Of a stretch of 64,000 nucleotides of DNA, positions 1 to 7,734 are shown piece after piece; within the stretch, counting starts at the first letter, position 1; each line of letters opens with the position of its first letter. The DNA comes from Deltaproteobacteria bacterium. GTDB taxonomy: Bacteria > Desulfobacterota > Desulfuromonadia > Desulfuromonadales > BM103. The stretch is from NCBI GenBank assembly GCA_024279915.1, contig JAJRRB010000021.1:1-64000 (forward strand), in the 5' to 3' direction. The notes under the pieces were generated by a model. The model was not told the DNA's origin, ran no database searches, and saw only the letters and a program-made list of their open reading frames with translations. The position numbers were made by a program, and so were the translations under genes.

Positions 1-574
1 TATAACCCCAGACATTGCCGATCATGGCACCGAGGAAGATAATCAGGATCGAAGAGTGGGTGACATAAACGCCGAAACGGGACAGAGCACCCTTTTGCGA
101 GAAAAGATGGATTTTGCCATCTTCTTCGGTAACCACCGGTGTTGCGAACTTCTGGCCGAGCAGGGCAACAACTTTGTCGCGCACGCTCTCGATTGTCCCT
201 TGTGTAACAACTTCGCCTTTATTGGAAAAGGTACGAAACAGGCCATCGTCTGCGACCAGGATCGGTTCGCGCACAATTTTGATAATACGCGGCAGGCGTT
301 TGATCGAACAGCAGATCAGGTTAACGGCAAAAAGCCCCATCAGGGATAAGAACCAATAGGAATGATACATGTCGAAAATTTGCAAAGCGTCAAGCGCCTT
401 AAAGGTCGACTCGCTCATGCCGTAATTCTGCATGTACTCCTGAGGAGACTTGTTCTGCTCGATGACCGTACCGATAATCGAGGTCGTCGCCAGCAGAATC
501 AGGGTAATAATCGCCAGCTTCAGGGAACAGAAAAAATCCCATAGCTGGTCGTTGAAACTCTTTTCTTTACTCAA
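1..574 (-). CDS. resB: ResB-family cytochrome c biogenesis protein (5' part; gene runs off the left edge)
   Basis: ResB/Ccs1 proteins work with ResA/CcsA-type partners to deliver haem to apocytochromes c on the outer side of the inner membrane. I translated this by hand because the ORF track misses it: it is open at the window edge and starts with TTG. The 191 visible residues hold three hydrophobic segments: about residues 16-37 (LAIITLILLATTSIIGTVIE), one around SYWFLSLMGLFAVNLICC, and one at the cut end (SSILIIFLGAMIGNVWGY). A basic KRLPRI follows the second. This is the ResB N-terminal layout. The TTG at 574-572 follows GGGAG at good spacing, and no upstream start fits better. The remainder, and probably a ccsA/resC partner, should lie left of the window. 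It fits an organism making many c-type cytochromes, such as those at 20-24 kb. Confidence 0.85.
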   Translation of the reverse strand, partial: MSKEKSFNDQLWDFFCSLKLAIITLILLATTSIIGTVIEQNKSPQEYMQNYGMSESTFKALDALQIFDMYHSYWFLSLMGLFAVNLICCSIKRLPRIIKIVREPILVADDGLFRTFSNKGEVVTQGTIESVRDKVVALLGQKFATPVVTEEDGKIHLFSQKGALSRFGVYVTHSSILIIFLGAMIGNVWGY

Positions 575-635
575 ATTATTTTCTCCCGGGCAGAAGGACA
601 AAAGCGTCCATTCTTCACCCTCTAAAACTTATACT

Positions 636-672
636 GTCGTGTCTGAGCAACCATGCTGCTCAGACACGACAG
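636..672. terminator. Perfect 15-bp inverted repeat between purE and resB
   Basis: The arms tgtcgtgtctgagca and tgctcagacacgaca are exact complements around a 7-nt loop. The hairpin sits downstream of purE and upstream of resB, both on the minus strand. No T-run follows on either strand, so a terminator role is plausible but not certain; it could instead be a regulatory site for resB. Confidence 0.5.
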
Positions 673-757
673 AAACCTTGCTAAATTAATATGACTTACC
701 AACCCCTGTCAAGACAAGGTGTGTCGGAAATTATTCGTTACCGACCGCCAAAACGGA

Positions 758-1276
758 TCAGCTGAAGTCCTCAGCGAGTCGCTTATCAAGAGCGGCAGCT
801 TTAGCCTCACCTCCGGAAGCCATTTCGGCTTTGAACTGCACAAGCTTTTCACTGAGGTCGGCGTCATCAACAGCCAATATTTGTGCAGTAAAGATACCGG
901 CATTACGCGCACCGGCCTTACCGATCGCCATGGTCGCCACCGGGATTCCGGCTGGCATTTGCACCATTGCCAAAAGGGCGTCCATACCATTCAGCGCGGT
1001 GGCATCGATCGGCACAGCAATTACCGGTAGAGTTGTTTCAGCAGCAATCACGCCGGCAAGATGGGCTGCAGCTCCAGCTCCTGCGATCAGGACTTTTATG
1101 CCGCGCTCTTTCGCACCACGAACAAAGTTAGCGGTACGTTCCGGGGTACGATGAGCACTGGAGACAGTCATCTCGAAGGGGATACCGAACTGCTTGAGCG
1201 CAACGGCTGTTTCCTTCATGATTTCGTAATCGTTGTCGCTTCCCATGAGGATGCCGACAAGTGGGGTTTCATTCAT
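758..1276 (-). CDS. purE: N5-carboxyaminoimidazole ribonucleotide mutase (class I PurE)
   Basis: PurE moves the carboxyl group of N5-CAIR to give CAIR in the de novo purine pathway; the active form is a cytoplasmic octamer. The 172-residue protein has the usual motifs: GSDND near residue 12, SAHRTP with the catalytic-type His at about 42, AGAGAAAHLAGV, and ALLAMVQMPAGIPVATMA before a C-terminal helix. Length is normal for a bacterial class I enzyme. It is the last gene of the minus-strand purH-purD-purE set, 40 bp after purD. No purK, the usual partner that makes N5-CAIR, lies nearby; it must be elsewhere if this is the class I reaction. Confidence 0.96.
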   Translation of the reverse strand: MNETPLVGILMGSDNDYEIMKETAVALKQFGIPFEMTVSSAHRTPERTANFVRGAKERGIKVLIAGAGAAAHLAGVIAAETTLPVIAVPIDATALNGMDALLAMVQMPAGIPVATMAIGKAGARNAGIFTAQILAVDDADLSEKLVQFKAEMASGGEAKAAALDKRLAEDFS

Positions 1277-1316
1277 AAGTTAAACCTCTTCCTTTTTTAC
1301 CTTTCACTTTTTACAG

Positions 1317-2588
1317 TCAGCGATTTAAAGCCTTCCGCCCTATATCTTTGCGGAAATGCACACCGTTCCAGTTAATCTTCGCAACAGCAGCGTAGGCACA
1401 ATCAATCGCTTCGGCAACCGTACTGCCGAGGCCGGTAACACCAAGAACCCGGCCACCACTATTGACAATTTTGCCATCCTTGAGGCTGGTGCCAGCATGA
1501 AAAACAACTACATCCTCCATCGCCAGGACTTCTTCCAGGCCGGTGATCTCAAACCCCTTGTCGTAAGAGGCCGGATAACCGCCTGAGGCCATAGCTACAC
1601 AGACAGCAGCCTTGTCGTGCCACTCAATCGAATCCTGTTGCAGTTTGCCACGGGCACAAGCCTGCAGTACCGGTACGATATCCGACTTCATGCGCATCAA
1701 CAGCGGTTGAGCTTCCGGGTCACCGAAACGGGCATTATACTCAACCACCCGTGGTTTACCATCTTTGATCATCAGGCCAACATAGAGAATGCCACTGTAC
1801 GGGCAACCGTCATTAGCCATCCCGGTAATCGTCGGTTTGACAATGGTTTCGACAATCACATCGTGAAGAGCCGCAGTCACAACAGGAGCCGGGGAGTAAG
1901 CACCCATGCCGCCGGTATTGGGCCCTTCATCATTGTCGAAAGCGCGCTTGTGGTCCTGAGATGAGGCCAGCGGAAGAATATTCTTACCGTCTGTGAAGAC
2001 AAAAAACGAGGCTTCTTCACCATCCATAAATTCTTCAATGACCACGCTTGCGCCCGCTGCACCAAAAACCTTGTCGAGCATGATGTCGTCAATGCCAGCA
2101 ATTGCCTGCTCTTCAGTCATGGCGACGATGACGCCCTTACCGGCTGCCAGACCATCGGCCTTGACCACAATCGGTGCACCCTGTGCTTTGACATAGGCAA
2201 CGGCAGCATCACGCTCCGTGAAGGTCTGATAGGCAGCGGTCGGAATATCGTATTGGGCCATCAGGTCTTTGGAAAAGCTTTTACTGCCCTCGATACAAGC
2301 GGCGGCCTGATTTGGGCCGAAGATTTCCAGGCCAGCAGTCTGAAACCGGTCGACAATGCCCATTGTCAGCGGTACTTCCGGTCCAACCACGGTCAGGTCA
2401 ATCTTCTCAGCAGTGGCAAAGTCGATCAGGGCATCAATATCATCAGCAGGAATATGGACACATTCGGCCAGGCCCGCGATGCCAGGGTTACCCGGAGCAC
2501 AGTAAACCGCCTCCACCAGAGGCGACTGCGCAATTTTCCAGACCAGCGCGTGCTCGCGTCCACCACCACCAATGACCAGTACCTTCAT
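1317..2588 (-). CDS. purD: Phosphoribosylamine-glycine ligase
   Basis: PurD (GAR synthetase) joins glycine to 5-phosphoribosylamine using ATP, the second step of purine synthesis. The 423-residue protein begins MKVLVIGGGGREHAL, the family hallmark, and continues with the ATP-grasp core (VVKADGLAAGKGVIVA, then VIEEFMDGEEASFFVFTDG, SQDHKR, NTGGMGAYSP) and the RFGDPEAQ metal/ATP site. Length matches the family. It lies between purH and purE on the same strand. The 232-bp gap to purH carries a palindromic repeat, so purD may have its own promoter or depend on read-through. Confidence 0.97.
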   Translation of the reverse strand: MKVLVIGGGGREHALVWKIAQSPLVEAVYCAPGNPGIAGLAECVHIPADDIDALIDFATAEKIDLTVVGPEVPLTMGIVDRFQTAGLEIFGPNQAAACIEGSKSFSKDLMAQYDIPTAAYQTFTERDAAVAYVKAQGAPIVVKADGLAAGKGVIVAMTEEQAIAGIDDIMLDKVFGAAGASVVIEEFMDGEEASFFVFTDGKNILPLASSQDHKRAFDNDEGPNTGGMGAYSPAPVVTAALHDVIVETIVKPTITGMANDGCPYSGILYVGLMIKDGKPRVVEYNARFGDPEAQPLLMRMKSDIVPVLQACARGKLQQDSIEWHDKAAVCVAMASGGYPASYDKGFEITGLEEVLAMEDVVVFHAGTSLKDGKIVNSGGRVLGVTGLGSTVAEAIDCAYAAVAKINWNGVHFRKDIGRKALNR

Positions 2589-2649
2589 ACCTTCTCCTTT
2601 GATCTTTAGCCTTTAAACCAATCAAAAGCACAACCAAACCCTTTTATTT

Positions 2650-2749
2650 TAGCCGCGGTCAAAATCTGTGAAAATCTGTAAGGACAAAGACACAATCTCG
2701 TGGTCTTTTGGTTTCAAACACAGACCTTGACAGATTTTAACCGCAGCTA
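2650..2749. repeat. Imperfect palindrome (type D) between purH and purD
   Basis: The left arm tagccgcggtcaaaatctgt faces a right arm that is its reverse complement with two mismatches, enclosing about 60 bp. The left arm is followed by a partial direct copy (gaaaatctgt). It sits in the inter-cistronic gap of the purine genes and has no coding potential that I can see. Confidence 0.7.
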
Positions 2750-2820
2750 ATTTGCTTTTGACCTGCTAGTTGGTTTGTACTCTTCAACTATTCAACAGCC
2801 TCACATCAACAGTTTCATCA

Positions 2821-4386
2821 TCAATGTCTGAAATGCCGCATGCTGGTAAAGACCATCGCCATACCATGCTCATCAGCGGCAGCGATGACTTCTTCATCAC
2901 GAATCGAGCCGCCCGGCTGGATGACGGCGCTGATGCCAACGGCAGCAGCATTGTCAATACCATCACGGAAGGGGAAGAATGCATCTGAAGCCATGACCGC
3001 GCCTTTGACTTCGAGACCGGCGTGTTCAGCTTTGATTGCGGCGATGCGTGCCGAGTTGATCCGGCTCATCTGACCAGCACCAACGCCGATAGTCATGCCG
3101 TCCTTGCCGTAGATAATAGCATTCGATTTGACGAATTTTGAGACTCGCCAAGTGAAGAGCAGGTCCTTCATCTCTTCTGCAGTAGGTTGCCGTTTACTGA
3201 CAACCTTCAATTCGTTAGTCAACTCCAGGTCTGCCTCCTGGACCAAAAGGCCACCGTTGACGCGTTTGAAGTCAAGCCTGGAAGCCGTCTGCTCAGGCCA
3301 TTCACCACACTCAAGCAGGCGGACATTCTTCTTGGCAGCGACCACAGCGACTGCTTCTTCAGTCACCTTTGGGGCAATGATCACTTCAACGAACTGTTTA
3401 TCGGCAATCGCCTGAGCAGTGGCTGCATCGAGCTCACGGTTAAAAGCAATAATACCGCCGAAAGCTGACTCAGTGTCGGTGCTGAAAGCGCGTTGGTAAG
3501 CATCGAGCAGCGTCTCGCCATAAGCCACGCCACAAGGGTTGGCATGCTTGACAATCACGCAGGCTGGACCTTCGTTAAATTGCTTGATACATTCCAGAGC
3601 CGCATCGGTATCGGCAATATTGTTATAGGAGAGTTTTTTGCCCTGCAGCTGCTTCGCGGTCGCAATTGAAACCTCGGCAATATCGCTTTCAACGTAGAAA
3701 GCCGCCTTTTGATGCGGGTTCTCGCCGTAGCGCATAATCTCGGTGCGTTGAAACTGGAAAGTCAAAGCACTGGGAAAATCGGCGCTCTCTGCATCAATCC
3801 GGCGCCCGAGCCAGTTGGAGATGGCGGCATCGTAGGCCGAGGTGCGCTGGTAAACTTTGAGGGCCAGACGAAAGTTGGTTTCCCGAGAGACATCACCAGC
3901 GTTGGCTTTCATCTCGTCCAGGACCACAGCGTAATCGGTTGGATCAATAACGACTGTCACCGACTGGTTGTTCTTGGCCGCGCTGCGCAGCATGGTCGGA
4001 CCACCGATGTCAATATTCTCGATAGCATCCTCAAGGGTGCAATCAGATTTGGCCACAGTCGCCTCAAAAGGATAGAGGTTGACCACCACCATGTCGATCG
4101 GAGTGATGTCGTGCTCTGCCATCTTGGCAACATGAGCCGGATTGTCACGCAGGCCGAGCAAACCGCCATGAATCTTGGGGTGCAATGTTTTGACGCGCCC
4201 GTCGAGCATTTCCGGATAGCCGGTGTGCTCGGAGACATCTTTAACAGTGAGTCCAGCTTCGCGCATCATGCTGGCGGTACCGCCGGTGGATAGAATTTCC
4301 ACGCCGTATTTACTTAACTCTTTGGCAAATTCGACGATGCCGGTTTTATCGGAAACACTGATCAGTGCACGTTTGATGACAGCCAT
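2821..4386 (-). CDS. purH: Bifunctional AICAR transformylase / IMP cyclohydrolase
   Basis: PurH carries out the last two steps to IMP: formyl transfer to AICAR and ring closure. The N-terminal part (about 1-195; [34 protein letters not shown]) is the cyclohydrolase. The C-terminal part is the transformylase, with KHANPCG as the catalytic Lys-His region and [14 protein letters not shown] near the end. The track starts at 4455, but [10 protein letters not shown] at 4386 is preceded by AGAGG seven bases upstream and gives the family length of 521 residues. The 23-residue upstream extension is not conserved-looking. First gene of purH-purD-purE; the upstream gap contains repeat elements. Confidence 0.97.
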   Translation of the reverse strand: MAVIKRALISVSDKTGIVEFAKELSKYGVEILSTGGTASMMREAGLTVKDVSEHTGYPEMLDGRVKTLHPKIHGGLLGLRDNPAHVAKMAEHDITPIDMVVVNLYPFEATVAKSDCTLEDAIENIDIGGPTMLRSAAKNNQSVTVVIDPTDYAVVLDEMKANAGDVSRETNFRLALKVYQRTSAYDAAISNWLGRRIDAESADFPSALTFQFQRTEIMRYGENPHQKAAFYVESDIAEVSIATAKQLQGKKLSYNNIADTDAALECIKQFNEGPACVIVKHANPCGVAYGETLLDAYQRAFSTDTESAFGGIIAFNRELDAATAQAIADKQFVEVIIAPKVTEEAVAVVAAKKNVRLLECGEWPEQTASRLDFKRVNGGLLVQEADLELTNELKVVSKRQPTAEEMKDLLFTWRVSKFVKSNAIIYGKDGMTIGVGAGQMSRINSARIAAIKAEHAGLEVKGAVMASDAFFPFRDGIDNAAAVGISAVIQPGGSIRDEEVIAAADEHGMAMVFTSMRHFRH

Positions 4387-4466
4387 GGTAGGACCTCTTG
4401 AGAATAATTGGTTTATGTTTGGAAACGGTCTAAAGAAATTAAAGCTCTGGGTCAATCCCTTTTTAT

Positions 4467-4563
4467 GGGACGCTGATCAAATCTGATGAACGCTGATTCA
4501 AAACCAAAACAAAAAGCTAAGGGTTGATTCTAAATCATGCCCTTTCTGCGTAAATCAGCGTCC
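4467..4563. repeat. Dispersed repeat type B, copy 1 (upstream of purH)
   Basis: A roughly 97-bp element beginning gggacgctgatcaaatctga and ending aaatcagcgtcc. The ends are inverted (ggacgctgat / atcagcgtcc). A close copy lies at 10762-10855. It is non-coding and sits between the ASKHA gene and purH. Confidence 0.8.
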
Positions 4564-4580
4564 AATTGATTTTGTTTTCT

Positions 4581-4605
4581 CCGCGCCTTCGCGTCTTTGC
4601 GTTAA
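4581..4605. repeat. Half element of repeat type C (gcgtctttgcgttaa)
   Basis: The segment ccgcgccttcgcgtctttgc, followed by gttaa, matches one arm of the palindromes at 9181-9271 and 12855-12977. No second arm is visible here, so this looks like a solo or decayed copy next to the type B element. Confidence 0.6.
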
Positions 4606-4616
4606 ATAGATTTGAT

Positions 4617-5855
4617 TTATAATTCCAGGGCCTCTAAAAAGTGCCTTTCGAAAGCCGGAGTCCCAGAGAGAGGGAAAGGCTGAATTGTGTTTAGCAGATC
4701 AGCCAATCGCTGTTGTCCGTCTGTAGCGGTCAAATAGGCTTGCAAGCCCGCCAGCACACCGTTTGCGATAAAGGAGGTTTTATCTAACATGGGCTCTGGC
4801 AGCAAGGCAACCCTTTTCAGAACCTCTACAGGTAAAGCCTTACCAAGGGCACCGGTGACCAAAACTTGCGACACATCTCCAGGCGCAAATCCACCTCGTT
4901 CAAGCAGGACTTGCGTCCCCGCTCGCACCGCCCCTTTCGCTAGCTGGAAGTTGCGCAGATCGTCCTGCGTCAGGAGCAACTCTCCGGTAGCATCGCGATG
5001 GAAGCGGATCGCCCACGAGTTTTCATGTTCGACCAGATATCGATTGAGGTTGGTCTCGACTTCATCTGCAGCAAGGATACGCCCGGTCGCATCGATCAAT
5101 CCGGCCTGGCGGGCCACAGCAACCAAAGCCGCCAGACCACTGCCGCAGAGACCGCGTGGCTGGCCACCTCCAGCCACGGTTAGTTGCAGACGATCTCCAG
5201 TCAGTTGTACATCAGTGACCGCACCATCAGCCATAATCATCCCCGTGCCAATGTTGCCGCCCTCAAATGCTGGGCCAGCTGCTGCAGAAGTGACCCACCA
5301 GCATTCGCCGTCCCATAGAGCGAGTTCAGCGTTGGTGCCGACATCAATCAAAAGGGTTCCAGGCCGAATGTCCTGCACAGCCAGGAGACAGGCGATCAGA
5401 TCGCCGCCGACAAACCCCGAGGCCAGGGGGAACAGCTCCAGGGGAGATGAAAGACCAAGGTCGATTTCGTTGGCAGAGATACGAGTCAGCTCTTTGTAAG
5501 GAGGCTTGTGTGGTGGGAAAAGTAACGAAGAAACAGGTAAATTGCGCAGCAAGCAGGACATACCGGGGTTACACGCTGCAGCAACAGAAGCGATGTCATC
5601 GGGCACGCAATCGGCCTTGTCGACAAGCTCTGCGGCCAAAGACCGCAGACCACTGATAAGAAGTGACTGCAGCTCTTCGCCGCCACCATCATGAGCCTGT
5701 TGCAGACGCATCAGAATATCAGTACCATGCTTTCGCTGAGGATTGACGATCTGTGTCTCAACCAGCACGTCACCTGCTGGGCCGAGCAGTCTTCCTGCCA
5801 GTGTGGTGGTACCAAGATCAAGAGCTATATGTCGTTTTGTAGAGGACGTTTTCAT
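4617..5855 (-). CDS. ASKHA-fold ATPase, RACo-like C-terminal region (DUF4445 type) without a ferredoxin domain
   Basis: The protein has the sugar kinase/Hsp70/actin fold: phosphate-1 loop IALDLGTTTLAGRLLG at residues 9-25, second loop LLIDVGTNAELALW, adenosine-type motif VLVTGALGKALP, plus GLCGSGLAALVA. It resembles the ATPase part of RACo/RamA proteins, which use ATP to reductively activate corrinoid proteins. Those are usually about 600 residues with an N-terminal [2Fe-2S] domain and linker; this one is 412 residues and opens directly in the ATPase domain. It could reactivate a cobalamin-dependent methionine synthase lacking its own reactivation domain, but that is inference. It lies 9 bp after alr and is probably co-transcribed with it. 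Confidence 0.75.
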   Translation of the reverse strand: MKTSSTKRHIALDLGTTTLAGRLLGPAGDVLVETQIVNPQRKHGTDILMRLQQAHDGGGEELQSLLISGLRSLAAELVDKADCVPDDIASVAAACNPGMSCLLRNLPVSSLLFPPHKPPYKELTRISANEIDLGLSSPLELFPLASGFVGGDLIACLLAVQDIRPGTLLIDVGTNAELALWDGECWWVTSAAAGPAFEGGNIGTGMIMADGAVTDVQLTGDRLQLTVAGGGQPRGLCGSGLAALVAVARQAGLIDATGRILAADEVETNLNRYLVEHENSWAIRFHRDATGELLLTQDDLRNFQLAKGAVRAGTQVLLERGGFAPGDVSQVLVTGALGKALPVEVLKRVALLPEPMLDKTSFIANGVLAGLQAYLTATDGQQRLADLLNTIQPFPLSGTPAFERHFLEALEL

Positions 5856-5864
5856 CAGGGGAAA

Positions 5865-6998
5865 TCAGGAAGAAAAATCATTAACAAAAACTCTTGGCAC
5901 CCGCTCGCTGATGTTACAAAAGACCTCGTAGGTGATTGAACCAACTTTATCCGCCCACTCTTCAGCAGTAATGAGTTCGTCACCGTCACGACCGAGCAAA
6001 GTAACATCATCACTAACCTGGACATCAGCAAGATCGGTCACATCGACAAGGATCCAATCCATACAAACGGTACCGGCAACGGGAACCCGCTGGCCGCGAA
6101 TCAGAACTTCGCCACAATTAGTCAGCAGACGGTTATAGCCATCAGCGTAGCCGACCGGAACAGCCGCAATCTTTGAATCTCTCGAAGTCACAAAACGATG
6201 TCCATAGGAGATGCCTTCTCCAGAGGGGACATCCTTGAGTTGAGCCACCTGACTCACAAAGCGCATGACTGGCCTTTGCGTAAACGGGTGGTCAAAAGGG
6301 CCTCCGGTCAAACCACCGTACAAGGAAATTCCCGGCCGCACCAGATTGCATCCATTCAGTTCGCGGCTATAGATACCGGCGCTGTTAGCGAGATGGCGAT
6401 AGCGGGGGTTGAATCCAGCCTGTTCGACGGTCTCTACCACTGCGGAAAAAGCGTCACACTGCAAAGCGGTCAATGCCCGCTCCGGCTCATCGGCCACAGC
6501 AAAGTGGCTCATCAAACCAGTCATATTCAGATTCGGCAAAGCCTTCAGAACAGGGAGTACCTCATCAAGTCGATCAGCCCGGAATCCGAGTCGTCCCCTG
6601 CCCGTATCAACCTTGAGATGATAATCAACAATTCGTCCGGTATCGCGAGCAGTACTGTCCAAGCGACGGGCGCAATCCAGGTCGTAGATAACTGGAGTCA
6701 ATTGATATTCAAGAAGATCCGATTCCTGGCCGGGGAAGAGGCTGCCGAGAATCAGGACCGGTTTGTCAATACCTAGTTTGCGAAGTTCTACGCCTTCTTC
6801 GACAAGGGCGACGCCAAACATATTGGTACCTGCAGCAGCGAGAGCAGGCGCAACAGAACTGACGCCATGACCATAGGCGTTCGCTTTGACCACAGCCAGA
6901 ACATCACAACCAGCACCAACGGTGCGTTGGACTTCCAGAAAGTTGTGCCGGAGAGCGGCAAGGTCGATTTCGACTCGAGTTGGACGAGGGACAGGCAT
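5865..6998 (-). CDS. alr: Alanine racemase
   Basis: A PLP enzyme that interconverts L- and D-alanine to supply D-Ala for peptidoglycan. The 377-residue protein has the fold-III barrel N-terminus with the PLP lysine in AVVKANAYGHG (K38) and the second catalytic residue in GISYGHRF (Tyr near 267); DTGRGRLGF and the ARPGISLYG-like region (LVRPGISLYGG) are also present. Length is typical. It is the first gene of a two-gene unit with the ASKHA protein. The upstream region holds a hairpin and a large palindrome shared with divergent cooT. Confidence 0.97.
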   Translation of the reverse strand: MPVPRPTRVEIDLAALRHNFLEVQRTVGAGCDVLAVVKANAYGHGVSSVAPALAAAGTNMFGVALVEEGVELRKLGIDKPVLILGSLFPGQESDLLEYQLTPVIYDLDCARRLDSTARDTGRIVDYHLKVDTGRGRLGFRADRLDEVLPVLKALPNLNMTGLMSHFAVADEPERALTALQCDAFSAVVETVEQAGFNPRYRHLANSAGIYSRELNGCNLVRPGISLYGGLTGGPFDHPFTQRPVMRFVSQVAQLKDVPSGEGISYGHRFVTSRDSKIAAVPVGYADGYNRLLTNCGEVLIRGQRVPVAGTVCMDWILVDVTDLADVQVSDDVTLLGRDGDELITAEEWADKVGSITYEVFCNISERVPRVFVNDFSS

Positions 6999-7084
6999 GG
7001 ATGCTCCGCTGAAATTGAATTTGACATTAGAGCATGTGATTCTAAGAAGTGTAAAGAGTAAAGGGCTGCGTGTACGGACCTTAT

Positions 7085-7125
7085 CAACTGCAAGAATTTC
7101 AGCAACAACAGAATTCTTGCAGTTG
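7085..7125. promoter_or_regulatory. Perfect 14-bp inverted repeat upstream of alr
   Basis: The arms caactgcaagaatt and aattcttgcagttg are exact complements around a 13-nt spacer. The right arm overlaps the TTGACA box of the plus-strand promoter candidate. The site lies 87 bp upstream of the alr start. It may be an operator or an mRNA hairpin; no regulator can be named. Confidence 0.5.
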
Positions 7126-7151
7126 ACACACCGTGGGCAATCTTTTAGGCT
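7123..7151 (+). promoter_or_regulatory. Sigma70-type promoter candidate for cooT
   Basis: TTGACA, 17 nt, then TAGGCT. The -10 box touches the left end of the 168-bp palindrome at 7150, so a transcript from here would carry the whole palindrome in its leader before cooT at 7344. Confidence 0.45.
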
Positions 7152-7317
7152 AGCAGCCTATCGGACAATCAATAAACTGGCTGCAAATTCGTCTGTTTGG
7201 TCCAGATTTCAGCTCCTTTTCGACCAATAGCTACGGCTATTACTCTCAAATGAGCCAAAATCTGGCCTCAAACATGCAAATTTTCGCTTCAGCCCTGATT
7301 GTCCGACAGGCTGCTAG
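7150..7317. repeat. 168-bp nested imperfect palindrome (type A)
   Basis: The outer arms (ctagcagcctatcggac... and its inverted partner ...gtccgacaggctgctag) match over 22 bp with one mismatch. Inside are a second pair of arms (tccagatttcagctc / gagccaaaatctgg) and a small central inverted repeat, aatagc-tacg-gctatt. Together these form one long folded structure between alr and cooT. A relic of the outer arm lies at 34211. Confidence 0.8.
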
Positions 7318-7343
7318 GTTAAGTTGAACGGAGAGGTTATCTT

Positions 7344-7529
7344 ATGTGTCTGAATGATGGTCATTTTCTCCTGGTCCAAGGCGATCAGGAAACTGCTCTG
7401 GAAGATGTCGCTTCACTACTGGTGATGAACGGCAAAGTGCGTCTGGTCGATGTGTTCGGCAAGCATCGTGATATCGACGCAACAATCCAGGAAATCGATT
7501 TACTGAACAGTCGGATTGTTCTGGGCTGA
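7344..7529 (+). CDS. CooT-family nickel-binding protein
   Basis: A 61-residue protein starting MCLNDGHFLLVQ and continuing with RLVDVFGK and a short beta-rich tail. Small proteins opening with MCL and of this length belong to the CooT family (formerly annotated as RNA-binding). In CooT, the Cys at position 2 helps bind nickel for carbon monoxide dehydrogenase maturation. GGAGAGG precedes the ATG. There are no CODH genes (cooS, cooC, cooJ) in the window, so its client here is unknown. It ends 30 bp before the TPP riboswitch and is a separate unit from the thi genes. Confidence 0.8.
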   Translation: MCLNDGHFLLVQGDQETALEDVASLLVMNGKVRLVDVFGKHRDIDATIQEIDLLNSRIVLG

Positions 7530-7559
7530 CCAGAGCAACCTGCTTTTATATCTGCACCA

Positions 7560-7648
7560 CCGCTAGGGGAGTACGTTTGCTGAGAGCTTCGTTATTGACG
7601 AAGCGACCCTTAGAACCTGATCCGGATCATACCGGCGGAGGGAAGCGG
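7560..7648 (+). ncRNA. TPP riboswitch (THI element)
   Basis: The conserved blocks appear in order: aggggagt, ctgagag, a P3 hairpin (gcttcgttattgacgaagc), accctt, gaacctgatccggatcatac and cggcggagggaagc. The ends ccgct and agcgg pair as P1. The aptamer senses thiamine pyrophosphate and sits upstream of the thiE-thiD fusion gene. High TPP should lower expression. Confidence 0.97.
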
Positions 7649-7689
7649 CCTGGACAGCAACGAGCATCCCGTTATGCGGGCAAGCGCCG

Positions 7690-7722
7690 TGGCCACCAGC
7701 CTGGGCGCATTCTTATTTTTTG
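7690..7722 (+). terminator. Possible expression-platform terminator of the TPP riboswitch
   Basis: The stem gcgcc...gggcgc is followed by the T-rich run attcttatttttt just before the ribosome binding site. This suggests control by transcription termination. The stem is short and interrupted, and sequestration of the adjacent GGAGAAGAGG site is an alternative. Confidence 0.4.
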
Positions 7723-7734
7723 GAGAAGAGGAAA

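Noticed and set aside
3709-4293. 194-residue plus-strand ORF
   Set aside because: Antisense shadow of purH.
4789-5499. 236-residue plus-strand ORF rich in Arg, Pro and Ser
   Set aside because: Antisense shadow of the ASKHA gene with the composition typical of a wrong frame.
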